Of a DNA stretch of 64,000 bases, positions 8,449-17,925 are shown one piece after another. The notes below the pieces were generated by a model. It was given only the letters and a program-made list of their open reading frames with translations. It did no database searches and was not told the DNA's origin. The position numbers and the translations under genes are program-made. Source of the stretch: Alistipes sp. (GTDB lineage: Bacteria; Bacteroidota; Bacteroidia; Bacteroidales; Rikenellaceae); contig JAFQTX010000037.1 in NCBI GenBank assembly GCA_017408825.1, positions 1 through 64,000 on the forward strand, given 5' to 3'. Each line of letters opens with the position of its first letter. Positions within the stretch are counted from its first letter, which is position 1.

Positions 8449-9081
8449 ATGGCAAAATTACTTTACTCTATGGGTGAGGTCACCGAGATGTTCGATGTCA
8501 ATGCATCGCTCATCCGCTATTGGGAGTCGAAGTTCGACTGCATCAAGCCTCACAAGAATAAGAAGGGAAATCGTATGTTTACCCCCTCGGATGTCGAGAA
8601 TTTCAAACTTATCTACCACCTTGTCAAGGAGAAAGGTATGACCCTCGAGGGTGCAAATATGGCTATGCGCAAGCGTGGAAATAAGGTGCGTAGCGAAATA
8701 TCTATCCTCGAGCGCTTGCAGAGCATACGTGCAATGCTTGTGGAGATACGTGAGTCGTTAGGCGATAATAGCCCTATCGAGTACGAAGCGCCTATTGAGG
8801 CTGTCGAGGAGCTTATCACCGACGTCGAGGTTGAGGCAAAGGCAAAGGTTGTCGAGCAGGTGACAACCGTAGAGCCTACCGAGGAGCCAAAGGCAGAGGA
8901 GTCAGTTGCCGAGGAGCCAAAGGCAGAGCCTGAGCCACGTCGTCGTGGTCGTCCACGTAAGGTAGAGCCTACGGAGGAGCAGCCAGCAGATGAGACCCAG
9001 AGCGCATCACGCCGCCGTCCGAAGCGCAAGAAGGAGGAGCACAAGGAGCTATTCCCATTCTACGAGCAGTCGTTGTTCTAA
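8449..9081 (+). CDS. MerR-family DNA-binding protein with acidic tail and AT-hook
   Basis: 210 residues. A MerR-type winged HTH occupies about 3-72 (YSMGEVTEMFDVNASLIRYW). A helical segment follows (84-108), then a low-complexity Glu/Pro/Val region (112-162), a consensus AT-hook core (RRRGRPRK, 164-171), a basic patch (188-197) and a short aromatic end (LFPFYEQSLF). Without a sensor domain it may act as an architectural or global regulator. Bacteroidota commonly have a MerR protein of this kind beside housekeeping genes. No target site is visible. Confidence 0.88.
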   Translation: MAKLLYSMGEVTEMFDVNASLIRYWESKFDCIKPHKNKKGNRMFTPSDVENFKLIYHLVKEKGMTLEGANMAMRKRGNKVRSEISILERLQSIRAMLVEIRESLGDNSPIEYEAPIEAVEELITDVEVEAKAKVVEQVTTVEPTEEPKAEESVAEEPKAEPEPRRRGRPRKVEPTEEQPADETQSASRRRPKRKKEEHKELFPFYEQSLF

Positions 9082-9093
9082 TCTCGTAGACCT

Positions 9094-9885
9094 ATGAAGA
9101 TTAAAGAGTTAGCAACAGCCATCGAGGAGTTTGCCCCCCTCGGGCTTCAGGCCTCGTACGACAACTCGGGCCTTATCGTGGGGCGCTACGACGACGAGGT
9201 ACACAAGGCACTATTGGCTGTGGATGTCACCGAAGAGGTGATGGATGAGGCTGAGCGTGAGGGGTGCGATATAATCATCACCCACCACCCCATAATCTTC
9301 AACCCACTCAAGCGCTTTAACTCCTCGACCTATGTTGAGCGCTGTGTCGAGCGAGCAATACGTCGTGGCATAGCCCTCTATGCGGCACATACCAACCTCG
9401 ATAGCACACGTGAGGGTATGAGCTGGCGTGTGGGTCGTATGCTCGGCATTGAGCAAATGAGCGTTCTTGAGCCCCAGAAGAGTAATCCCGATGCTGGATT
9501 TGGCGTTGTGGGCACTCTCCCCGAGGCAGAAGAGTGTATGGCCTTTATGCGCCGTGTGGCATCGACGTTTAATGTCGAGGCACTGCGCTATAGCGACATT
9601 CCAGAGTCGATGACCTCGGTACGCCGTGTGGCAATATGTACAGGCTCGGGACACTCTCTCATCGACGATGCTATGCGTAGCGAGGCCGACATCTATATCA
9701 CCGCCGACCTAAAGTATAACGACTTTATGCTGGGCGAAAATCGTATGATTTTGGTGGATATTGGCCATTTTGAGAGCGAATTTTGCGCAATTAGCATTTT
9801 GAATGATGTAATATCGAAAAAAATGTGTAACTTTGCGGTTCGCAAGAGTGTATGCTCTCGTAGCCCGATTCATCACTTGCTCTAA
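9094..9885 (+). CDS. Nif3-like dinuclear metal center protein
   Basis: 263 residues of the NIF3/YbgI (GTP cyclohydrolase 1 type 2-like) family. Expected metal ligands are H64-H65 (ITHHPIIF), D103 (AHTNLDST), and H225 with E229 (DIGHFESE). Bacteroidota members are often near 365 residues with a PII-like insertion; this copy is the compact form and goes straight from the first lobe to the second after FGVVGTLPEAEE. The biochemical role is unsettled in the family. It is followed after 54 bases by the coiled-coil zinc-ribbon gene, its usual neighbour. Confidence 0.92.
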   Translation: MKIKELATAIEEFAPLGLQASYDNSGLIVGRYDDEVHKALLAVDVTEEVMDEAEREGCDIIITHHPIIFNPLKRFNSSTYVERCVERAIRRGIALYAAHTNLDSTREGMSWRVGRMLGIEQMSVLEPQKSNPDAGFGVVGTLPEAEECMAFMRRVASTFNVEALRYSDIPESMTSVRRVAICTGSGHSLIDDAMRSEADIYITADLKYNDFMLGENRMILVDIGHFESEFCAISILNDVISKKMCNFAVRKSVCSRSPIHHLL

Positions 9886-9939
9886 TTGTGAGAGGTGATT
9901 GTTTCTCAGAGATACCGTAAATAACTAATATAAATATAT

Positions 9940-10680
9940 ATGGCACAGAAGAAAACAAACGAAGTTGATTACTCGATGCAGGAGAAGATTATGGCTCTCT
10001 ACCAGTTGCAGAAGATCGATTCAGCTATCGACGAGATCAACAAGGTTAAGGGTGAGCTTCCCTTGGAGGTGCAGGACCTCGAGGATGAGCTCGCTGGTTT
10101 GAACACTCGTATCGAGAATGTAAATGCCGAGATTGAGGAGCTTAACTCACTCACTCGTCAGCGTAAGCGCGAGGTGGACCAGGCAAAGATTATGATTGCC
10201 AACTATAAGGAGCAGCAGAACAACGTGCGTAACAACCGTGAGTTCGAGGCTATCACCAAGGAGATAGAGTATCAGGAGCTCGAGATCGAGCTCGCCGAGA
10301 AGCGTCTCAAGGAGTACACCGCACAGATCAAGACTAAGAAGGCTGTTATCGACGAGACAAATACCCTCGTTGAGGAGCGCTCAATCGACTATAAGGCAAA
10401 GCGAGAGGAGCTCGACTCTATCGAGGCTGAGACAGCACAGCAGGTAGCTGAGCTTATGGCTAAGGCTGAGAAGGCTCGCGAGCCTATCGACGAGCGTCTG
10501 CTCACGGCCTACAACCGCATCCGTAGCAACGTGCGCAACGGCCTTGCAGTGGTTACCGTAACACGTGATGCTTGTGGTGGTTGCTTCAACCGTATTCCTC
10601 CACAGCGCCAGGTGGACATCCGCCAGGGCAAGAAGCTGATTGTGTGTGAGTATTGCGGTCGTATACTCGTCACCGAGTAA
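9940..10680 (+). CDS. Coiled-coil C4 zinc-ribbon protein (zf-RING_7 / DUF164-like)
   Basis: 246 residues. A long antiparallel coiled coil (about 15-185, Glu/Lys/Gln-rich) is capped by a C-terminal C4 zinc ribbon (ACGGCFNRIPP, then VCEYCGRIL). This family is widespread and may bind nucleic acid, but its role is not established. Pairing with the Nif3-like gene is a conserved arrangement. Its stop codon TAA overlaps the first bases of a 129-bp palindromic repeat. Confidence 0.9.
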   Translation: MAQKKTNEVDYSMQEKIMALYQLQKIDSAIDEINKVKGELPLEVQDLEDELAGLNTRIENVNAEIEELNSLTRQRKREVDQAKIMIANYKEQQNNVRNNREFEAITKEIEYQELEIELAEKRLKEYTAQIKTKKAVIDETNTLVEERSIDYKAKREELDSIEAETAQQVAELMAKAEKAREPIDERLLTAYNRIRSNVRNGLAVVTVTRDACGGCFNRIPPQRQVDIRQGKKLIVCEYCGRILVTE

Positions 10681-10807
10681 TTTTCGATTATAAGGCAGAC
10701 ATCTACTGCCGCTAACAAAAATGCCACCAATGGGACGTACGCCCAAGTACTACCCATCGGTGGCATTTTTGCCGAGCGTTGTATCTGCAGCCTTCTAATC
10801 AAAAATT
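10679..10807 (+). repeat. Palindromic stop-codon element, copy 1 (type I); also a terminator
   Basis: The two halves are imperfect reverse complements: the ends are AATTTTCGATTATAAGG and its inverse (CCTTCTAATCAAAAATT), and the inner arms are AAAAATGCCACCAATGGG (10717-10734) and CCCATCGGTGGCATTTTT (10753-10770), closing on a GTAC-GCCCAA-GTAC tip. It starts inside the TAA of the upstream gene. Copy 4 (38592-38722) shares its internal sequence. Confidence 0.85.
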
Positions 10808-11075
10808 GGGGCGGAGAGGGTTCGGGAAGTTTCAGGAAGTTTAATGAGCTTAGGGAATTTTGGGGATTATTAACCTTAAATTCCCCAGTATCCCCAGTAT
10901 CCCCAGTATCCCCAGTATCCCCAGTATCCCCAGTTTAGGACCATTAGGACCAATAAGAGAGTAAGACCATTACGAGGTCGGGTATCGCCGTTGTCTCGGC
11001 CGTTAGCTGTTTGCGCTCTTGGCCGCAACCATCATAATTGTCTTACTCTCTCTGAACCGTCTTACCGTTCCTAAG
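10808..11075 (+). repeat. Composite intergenic repeat with CCCAGTATCC minisatellite
   Basis: After the palindrome come G-rich sequence, about five tandem 10-bp units (CCCAGTATCC, about 10883-10935) and then the GGACCATTAGGACC / GACCATTACGAGGTCGGGTA / TCGGCCGTTAGCTGTTTGCG block. The same order is seen, inverted, at 34530-34794. No gene is supported here. Confidence 0.8.
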
Positions 11076-11080
11076 TTCCT

Positions 11081-13192
11081 CTACTTGCTCGGAGTTAGCT
11101 TAAACATTAGCTTATTACCCTCATTATCAACAACATAGTTGCCAACAACCGTAGGATTATAGTTGCTCTCGAGTTTTACGAGTGTGGCGCCCGAAGAGTC
11201 GATAATCGAGTAGTTGCTACCCTTGCGTGTGATGAAGATACCTGGGAGGTTGTAGCTCAGGCCATTCTCGGCACGTATATCTGTGATATTATCCATATCC
11301 TCTACGATATACTCGCCACGGGTATTGATCAACGCATACTTATCGCCCGTAGTGACAACCATAGCACCGCAGTTGAAGCTTGTGGCATACTCGATGTCGA
11401 ACTTACAGGGGATAACAAGCTCGAGTTTCTCGTTGATAAAGCCATACTTCTGACCGTCGTAGACCATTGCAAGACCGCTATTCATCGCATATACACGCTT
11501 ATATGGGCACTTCTTGATGGCTCTAAATGCTGAGATATCAACGAAGTAACGTCCAGTCATACCATTCTCATTAAGGTCGATGACTACGATATTATCCGTC
11601 ACGCCCTCGTCGCTATCCCAGTTGATGATGCGTGAGTTGCCCTCACGATCTACGAGTTTGAGGATATTATTATCGTGGGTGATGCAGTACTTAGGCGTGA
11701 GGTACGTACCCTTGGTCTCACCCTTATTGTTCACAAACTCTCGGTAGGCCTGCTGGTAACCAAGCGTAAAGAACTTAAGTTCGTTGGTCATAAGCTGGTT
11801 ACCCTCGAAGTCGAACACGTCGCAGTAGTAGCCTATGTCGTCGCCCGACTCATCGCCCGTAGCGGTGTTACCCACATCGCTGACGGCAAAGATCTGGTCG
11901 CCATCGATGGTGATCTGCTGGTAGTTGTGGTCTACAACCTTGCCGCCCTTATTGTCGAGCACGCCCCACTTACCATTTAGGCAGGTGACGGCCACTGGAC
12001 GATAGGAGGTAAACTCCGAGAGCATAAATGTGTTGTAGAGGCCCTTGCCATACTCTGGGCGCTCACAGCTATATAGAGCCTCGATGACCACATTGCCCTC
12101 GAGATCCATATATCCTGCAAGGCCCTCGTCGTTGGCAAAGTGAATAAGCGTGGCATCGTTAATATCGGGCGTGATGATATAGCGTTTCGTGTGGTGATAG
12201 ATATTACGAAGCATTGTTGGATATAGCTCATCGTAGCCATTTGTCTTGACATACTCCACAAAGTGCTTCACGCTACCCTCCTCCTCAACCTTGGCAATGC
12301 ATAGACGTCGGCTAACCTCGGCGCTCTGCTCAACATAGGGATAGTAGGCAAGGAATGCCTCGAGGGCTGGAACGCTCGACTCCAGCGTAGCGAACTCGAT
12401 ATCGGCCATCTTCTGCATCAGCATCTTGCGCTCTGCGTGCTCGGGATAGGTAGCCATAAACCACTTCATCTGATTGACATCATCGCCCGCAAAGATGCGG
12501 TCGTAGCGTAGCTGCATAAGGCGATTAGCCACGTTGCGTGTAGGCTTATAGTCGGGATACGAGGCGATGAACTGCTCGAGTAGTGCCTCGTCGTTGCTCT
12601 CCATAGCTCTCTTGTAGTAGATTGCCGTGCGGTGCTTCATCACGTCGTTGCGATACTCCGACTCGGGATACTCGTTGAGAAAGGCCGTGCACTGCTCCAC
12701 CGACTCGCTCTGCATAATATTTTGGTAGCGCACATGCTCCAGACGGCGTTCAATGTCGTTGATGCGTGAGTGACCAGCCTTGCGAGCAAGCTCCAGATAC
12801 TTAATATAGGTGGTCTGCTCGTCTACCGATGTAACATACTCAAACGACTGATACTCGATAGCGCTAATCGCATCCTGAAGCGTGAGGTCGATGCTCTTCA
12901 GGGCCTTTGCCACCTCCTCCGAAGAGCTTATTGCTGCGATGTTGTTAGCCAAAATCTCGTAGCCACGCATCTTGTTCTCACCCGACTGCTGCGACATGTT
13001 AAGCAGCATAGCCTCAGCTATGTAGCATAGCTCGGGGGACTTTGCTCGACTCTTCTTGCCTATCTTCTCAAACTTCTCAGTGCTCTTAGCCACGTCGCCA
13101 TCCTGTATCGACTTAAGCACAGCACGTGGATTTTGCGCCACTACACACTCAGCTGCGAGCAGTAGTGCTACGACAACTAAAATTCGTTTCAT
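11081..13192 (-). CDS. Exported WG-repeat protein, paralogue 1 of 3
   Basis: 703 residues with a signal peptide ending at AECVVAQ (about residue 19). The N-terminal half (20-330) is helical, TPR-like, with repeated tract-and-YP motifs (LNEYPESEYRND, IASYPDYK, MATYPEHA). The C-terminal half has WG-type beta repeats (LNGKWGVLDNKGGKVV, QKYGFINEKLELVIP, SYALINTRGEY-like). It is close in sequence to the next two genes over the whole length. It is expected in the periplasm or on the surface. The function of WG repeats is not established. It is the last gene of a three-gene tandem run, eight bases from the previous one. Confidence 0.85.
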   Translation of the reverse strand: MKRILVVVALLLAAECVVAQNPRAVLKSIQDGDVAKSTEKFEKIGKKSRAKSPELCYIAEAMLLNMSQQSGENKMRGYEILANNIAAISSSEEVAKALKSIDLTLQDAISAIEYQSFEYVTSVDEQTTYIKYLELARKAGHSRINDIERRLEHVRYQNIMQSESVEQCTAFLNEYPESEYRNDVMKHRTAIYYKRAMESNDEALLEQFIASYPDYKPTRNVANRLMQLRYDRIFAGDDVNQMKWFMATYPEHAERKMLMQKMADIEFATLESSVPALEAFLAYYPYVEQSAEVSRRLCIAKVEEEGSVKHFVEYVKTNGYDELYPTMLRNIYHHTKRYIITPDINDATLIHFANDEGLAGYMDLEGNVVIEALYSCERPEYGKGLYNTFMLSEFTSYRPVAVTCLNGKWGVLDNKGGKVVDHNYQQITIDGDQIFAVSDVGNTATGDESGDDIGYYCDVFDFEGNQLMTNELKFFTLGYQQAYREFVNNKGETKGTYLTPKYCITHDNNILKLVDREGNSRIINWDSDEGVTDNIVVIDLNENGMTGRYFVDISAFRAIKKCPYKRVYAMNSGLAMVYDGQKYGFINEKLELVIPCKFDIEYATSFNCGAMVVTTGDKYALINTRGEYIVEDMDNITDIRAENGLSYNLPGIFITRKGSNYSIIDSSGATLVKLESNYNPTVVGNYVVDNEGNKLMFKLTPSK

Positions 13193-13200
13193 CCTAACTA

Positions 13201-15387
13201 CTATATTTTGTGTTTATTATTATCTTCGCCCTCGACCTCCGCCTCGCTCATCGTCTGCTCCTCGGCGGCAGCGGCCTGCTCACTATGCTCAGCACCACGC
13301 TTGAACATATGGCGTTGCTGCTTGCTGTCGATGGCATAATTACCCTCAATCGTAGGCTCGTACTCATCCTCAAGCTCCACAAGAAGTGCTCCCGAGGCAT
13401 CCACAACGCTATATAATCTATCCTTCTGTATGATAAACAGACCTGGTAGGTTGTAGCTCATTCCGCCACGCTCGTAAACGCCTGTCACTGTACCCTCACC
13501 CAGCGATACGTACTCGCCACGGGTATTAATAACACCATCGGCAACCACCATCAGCCCACAGTTGAAACGGGTGTTGAGCAGGTTGTTGTCAAACTTACAA
13601 GCTATTTCAAGTTCAAGTTGTTCGTTGATAAAGCCATACTTCTGGCCATCGTAGACCATCGCAAGACCGCAGCTCATAGGGTAAACCCTCTCATATGGGC
13701 ACTCCTTGATAGGCTCGTTGCTATCGAGGTTGATATAATAGCGGCCACTCTTGCCATTGACCGTGATCTCAGCCACAGCAACATTGTCGGTCACACCCTC
13801 GCTACTCTCCCAACCTATCTGGCGAGTGTTGTTGTCACGGTCCATGAGGTGTATTGTGCCATTGTCGTTGTAGTAGATACAATACTTTGGTGTGAGGTAG
13901 TTGCCCATAACCTCGCCCAGGTTGTTCTCCCACTCACGCTCCTCAGCCTGATACTCCAAGGCCATATACGTAAGTTCGTTCTTCTTAAGTTGCTGGCCAT
14001 CCAACGAGTAAATGTCGCAGTAGTAGCCCACAGCATCGCCACCATCATCGTCGTACACCTCCTTCGAGAGGTCGGCAATGGCGTATATCATCCTGTCGAT
14101 GAGCGCTATCATACCATACTTATGTGGGATGACCTCCTCGCCCGAGCTATTTATTGCACCCCACTTGCCGTTGAGCTTGACAAGAGCTACCGAACGGGTG
14201 GTGGTAAACTCCGAGAACATAAAGTTGTTGTAGTGTCCCGAGCCGAATGTCACACGCTCGGCGCTATACTTAGGCTCGATAACAACGTTACCCTCAAGGT
14301 CCATATATCCCGCAAGACCCTCGTCATTGGCAAAGTGCAGGAGAGTGACATTGCTAATATCGGGGGTGATTATAAATCTGTTTAAGTGTGCATATATGTT
14401 GCGCACCATTGTCGAGTAGTCACGGTCGTAGCCATTTGTCTTGACATACTCCACAAAGTGCTTTACGCTACCCTCCTCGGCCACCTTGGCCACACAAAGG
14501 CGACGCTTAGCCTCGACGATCTGCGTCACCTCGGGGTAGTAGGCAATGAACTGCTCAAGCGCCTCGCAAGTGTACTGCACCGTAGGGAACTCGATGTCGG
14601 CCATCTGCTGCTTTATCTCATCCATCTTATAATGCTTGGGATATAGCTCCACGAACCACTTCATCTGGTCGAGATCCGAGCCCGAGAATATACGACGGTA
14701 GCGTACCTCCATAAGTCGCAGCTCGACGTTTTGTATCTTTTTATAGTCGGGATACGAGGCGATAAAGTGCTCGAGCTTACCCTCCTCGGCGGTTGTCATT
14801 GCCTCGTCGTAGTAGAGGTCGGTGCGGTGGGCCAACACCTCGTTGCGATACTCCGACTCGGGATATGTGCTTAAGAACTGTGTGCATCTATCTATCGAAT
14901 TGCTCGCCATAGCATCCTGATAACGGCGATGCTCCAACCTCTTCTCAATCTCTACGATGTCGGGGTGATTACCCTTACGTGCAAACTCGAGATAGTGCAG
15001 ATAGGTATGCTCGTTGTCTACTGACGCAACATAACTCTTCGACTCCTTCTCGATGTTGCTAATCACCGTCTCAAGGTCGTTATCCAGCCCCTTAAACACC
15101 TTTACGGCCTCTTGTGACGCTCGTATTTTGTCGATATTTGTAGCCAATATCTCATAGCCACGCATCTTATTCTCGCCCGACTGCTCAGGCATAGCGAGTA
15201 GTGCGGCCTCGGCCAACAGGCACATTTCTGGCATCTTCTCACGGCTCTTATCACCTATCTTCTCAAACCTCTCCGTGCTCTTAATCACGTCGCCCTCCTC
15301 GATGCTCTTAAGCACAGCACGAGGGTTCTGCGCCGTGACACACTCCGCCGCAAACAATATTGCGATGATAACAAACAGACGTCTCAT
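13201..15387 (-). CDS. Exported WG-repeat protein, paralogue 2 of 3
   Basis: 728 residues, the same plan as its neighbours: signal peptide (cleaved about AECVTAQ), helical repeat half, WG-repeat half (GLAGYMDLEGNVVIEPKY, LNGKWGAINSSGEEVIP, QKYGFINEQLELEIA). It is the closest relative of paralogue 1; both share the stretch EEGSVKHFVEYVKTNGYD. It ends with an extra Ala/Glu-rich acidic tail (about 700-728). It lies 19 bases downstream of paralogue 3 in the same transcript. Confidence 0.85.
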   Translation of the reverse strand: MRRLFVIIAILFAAECVTAQNPRAVLKSIEEGDVIKSTERFEKIGDKSREKMPEMCLLAEAALLAMPEQSGENKMRGYEILATNIDKIRASQEAVKVFKGLDNDLETVISNIEKESKSYVASVDNEHTYLHYLEFARKGNHPDIVEIEKRLEHRRYQDAMASNSIDRCTQFLSTYPESEYRNEVLAHRTDLYYDEAMTTAEEGKLEHFIASYPDYKKIQNVELRLMEVRYRRIFSGSDLDQMKWFVELYPKHYKMDEIKQQMADIEFPTVQYTCEALEQFIAYYPEVTQIVEAKRRLCVAKVAEEGSVKHFVEYVKTNGYDRDYSTMVRNIYAHLNRFIITPDISNVTLLHFANDEGLAGYMDLEGNVVIEPKYSAERVTFGSGHYNNFMFSEFTTTRSVALVKLNGKWGAINSSGEEVIPHKYGMIALIDRMIYAIADLSKEVYDDDGGDAVGYYCDIYSLDGQQLKKNELTYMALEYQAEEREWENNLGEVMGNYLTPKYCIYYNDNGTIHLMDRDNNTRQIGWESSEGVTDNVAVAEITVNGKSGRYYINLDSNEPIKECPYERVYPMSCGLAMVYDGQKYGFINEQLELEIACKFDNNLLNTRFNCGLMVVADGVINTRGEYVSLGEGTVTGVYERGGMSYNLPGLFIIQKDRLYSVVDASGALLVELEDEYEPTIEGNYAIDSKQQRHMFKRGAEHSEQAAAAEEQTMSEAEVEGEDNNKHKI

Positions 15388-15406
15388 ACCTCTCCTTATC
15401 TCCCTA

Positions 15407-17599
15407 TTAATCCTTAAATATCAATGTTTTGACGCCACCACTCCACTCGATGACACCGCCGAGGCTCTGCACCGACGACAGCTTGTCGCTGGTGTAGTGG
15501 TTAGTGCTCTTGGGCTGATGCTCAATGGCGATTACTATATCGTCGTTTGCATCGATAATGCCACACTTGCCATCCTTGACCACCTTATATAGTCCGCTGT
15601 GGCCCGCAAGTGGCGCTATGTCGTCGTAGGTCGAGCTTACCTGCTTACCCTGCTTGTCGATAAGATAGCCCACACCGCCCTTTATCACTGCTGCCGTTGC
15701 GCAGCTATAGCTATATGCTCGGCTGTAACGCTCGGTGCTCTTTGCCGTAAAGTGGCGATCGACATATCCGAATGAGTTGTCGGTGTACTGCACGAGGATT
15801 ATGTCGTCACTCATAGGATACATCTCGCGGAACCTATCTTTCGAGATTATCGAACGCTTGTCGAGGTCTATCACACAGCGGTTACCCGTAGATATAGACT
15901 CGGCCATAATCACGTTGCCGAAGATGACCTCAATGTCGTACGACTGGAATGTGAGTGTTGTCACCTCACCCTTGCGTGATAGTACGTGCATACGATCGTC
16001 GTTCGAGGTCTTAAACCAGCGGTAGTCCGGTGTTAGGCTGTGGAAGCCCCCCATCGCCGTGCCGATAAACTTGCCATCGACATATATGCTCTTCTCCCAC
16101 TCGTTATGCGTATCCTTGAGACTTACGTTGGCGCTAAACCACGTAACATCCCAGTTGTGATACTGCGCTGAGCCACTACCAACCTTATACTCACGACCCT
16201 TAGCCAGTTGTCCACCCTTATAGTCAAAGACGTCGCATACAAAAGTTGCATTCTGCCACTGGCCACCGTCGCTGCGACGCTCCGCAACACAAATAATCTC
16301 GCCATCCAGCAGGCTGATATTCTCATATACAGTGGGTATGATGAGCGCTCCCGAGCTATTTATCACTCCATACTTACCATCCTTGATCACCACGGCAGCA
16401 CCTCGCTGTGCCAAGCACTCAAAAGCACTTGCACGCCTGCTGTTCGCAGAGCCTACGCCGTTGTCGTTATCAAGATCGTACTGCGCAGCGACAACCACCT
16501 GACCATTGAGCCCGAGATAGCCCACCTTGCCCTCTAAGTTGCGGAAACGAACAAGCGACAGGGTGTTGATGTCGTTCGAGAGTAGTATGTAGCCGTGTTT
16601 CTTAGCTATGGCACGCTGCATACGTGTGTAGTTGCGGTCGTAGCCATTGCGCTTTATATATTGAAATATCTCGCTGATGTTGGCGTTGTCGATTAGCTTG
16701 AATATCTCCAGACGACTGCGTGCCTCGCTTGCCTGACGCACACTGGGATAGTACTCCAAGAATGCCTCAAGCGACTCTCTGCTATCCTTGAGCTGTGGAT
16801 ACTCGATATTTGCCATCCTCTGCTTGAGATTTGTAATATCTCGGTAGTTGGGATATAGATCTACAAACCAGCGCATCTGCTCTAAATCCTCGGAGCGTGA
16901 TATACGCTTGTAGCGATGCTCCATAAGACGTGTGGCCACATCACCAGCACGCTCATAATCTGAATGCTCGGCCAAGAAGCGCTCCATAAGCTCCTCGTTT
17001 GTTGAGCGCATCGCCTCGTTGTAGAGTATCTTGGTGTGGTGGCGCTCAACGTCGGCACGATATTTCGACTGAGGGAACTCCTCAATAAATGCCTTACATA
17101 GCTCCTTATCCTGAGCTCTTAGCACGTTGGCATAGAGCATATCCTCAAGCTGCTGCTTGATCTGGATGAGGCTGGTGTGGCTACCTCGCTTAGCCAACTC
17201 GAGATATTCCCTAAAGGTGGCCTCGCTGTTATGCTCCGCCACGCTAATCCAAGAGTTGTGCTCGATGTAACGTATGATGTCGCTTAACGAGGTGTCACTA
17301 CCCTTGAATGTCTTCTCGATATTCTCCGACGACGTTATTGCCGTAAGATGTGTGGCCAGCATCTCGTAGCCACGTAGCTTGCTCGCCACATCCTGCTCGG
17401 GCATACATAGCAGAGCGGCCTCGGCGAGGATGCACATTTCGGGCATCTCGTTGCGTGTCTTGAGAGAGATCTTGTCGAGACGCTCTACGGCCTTTGCCCT
17501 GTCGCCCTCGGTGATGCTCTTAAGCACTACACGAGGACTCTGCGCCGTGACGCTATATGCACTTAGAAGTATGGTGAGTATTGCAAAAAATCGTTTCAT
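15407..17599 (-). CDS. Exported WG-repeat protein, paralogue 3 of 3 (first in operon)
   Basis: 730 residues. Signal peptide to about residue 20 (SAYSVTAQ), a helical half with the same FP/YP-spaced units (IEEFPQSKYRAD, LAEHSDYE, VDLYPNYR), then WG repeats (EGKVGYLGLNGQVVVAAQYD, KDGKYGVINSSGALIIP, VGYLIDKQGKQV, KDGKCGIIDANDDIVI). It is the most diverged of the three. It is the promoter-proximal gene, with the box at 17626-17657. The three probably arose by tandem duplication and may act on related ligands or as subunits of one assembly; that is inference. Confidence 0.85.
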   Translation of the reverse strand: MKRFFAILTILLSAYSVTAQSPRVVLKSITEGDRAKAVERLDKISLKTRNEMPEMCILAEAALLCMPEQDVASKLRGYEMLATHLTAITSSENIEKTFKGSDTSLSDIIRYIEHNSWISVAEHNSEATFREYLELAKRGSHTSLIQIKQQLEDMLYANVLRAQDKELCKAFIEEFPQSKYRADVERHHTKILYNEAMRSTNEELMERFLAEHSDYERAGDVATRLMEHRYKRISRSEDLEQMRWFVDLYPNYRDITNLKQRMANIEYPQLKDSRESLEAFLEYYPSVRQASEARSRLEIFKLIDNANISEIFQYIKRNGYDRNYTRMQRAIAKKHGYILLSNDINTLSLVRFRNLEGKVGYLGLNGQVVVAAQYDLDNDNGVGSANSRRASAFECLAQRGAAVVIKDGKYGVINSSGALIIPTVYENISLLDGEIICVAERRSDGGQWQNATFVCDVFDYKGGQLAKGREYKVGSGSAQYHNWDVTWFSANVSLKDTHNEWEKSIYVDGKFIGTAMGGFHSLTPDYRWFKTSNDDRMHVLSRKGEVTTLTFQSYDIEVIFGNVIMAESISTGNRCVIDLDKRSIISKDRFREMYPMSDDIILVQYTDNSFGYVDRHFTAKSTERYSRAYSYSCATAAVIKGGVGYLIDKQGKQVSSTYDDIAPLAGHSGLYKVVKDGKCGIIDANDDIVIAIEHQPKSTNHYTSDKLSSVQSLGGVIEWSGGVKTLIFKD

Positions 17600-17625
17600 T
17601 GTGTGATGTGTGTTTTATATCCAAA

Positions 17626-17657
17626 CAAAGATAGTGTATTTATTCGTTATATCCAAA
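17626..17657 (-). promoter_or_regulatory. Promoter of the WG-repeat operon
   Basis: On the minus strand TTTG (17654-17657), 20 nt, TATCTTTG (17626-17633), a standard Bacteroidota promoter, 27 bases before the ATG. Confidence 0.75.
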
Positions 17658-17867
17658 TTAGACCTATATAAATATATAAGGCGCTCGCCTACGCTTGTTA
17701 GCTTTTCTGGCATAGTTTTGGCTTGTACAGCTCTTTATCACTAAACGCACGATATGATTAATTATTTTTGGCTCTCTTTTACATTTCGTCTAAACCATTG
17801 ATGTTCAATACAGTGAGGTTTCGGGTAAAAAAAAGGTTAAAAAAAATCGCATTTTTTTTGTAAAATG

Positions 17868-17899
17868 TTTGGTGGATTAAAAAAAGTGCCTTATCTTTG
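17868..17899 (+). promoter_or_regulatory. Promoter of tRNA-Lys
   Basis: TTTG (17868-17871), 20 nt, TATCTTTG (17892-17899), 26 bases before the tRNA. The remaining part of 17658-17867 shows only A/T-rich sequence. Confidence 0.75.
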
Positions 17900-17925
17900 C
17901 ACTCGCAATCGACAAGATAGCAAAT

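Noticed and set aside
10679..10807. Integron attC site
   Set aside because: The arms lack the GTTRRRY core and there is no integron integrase or cassette array; location at stop codons argues for another element.
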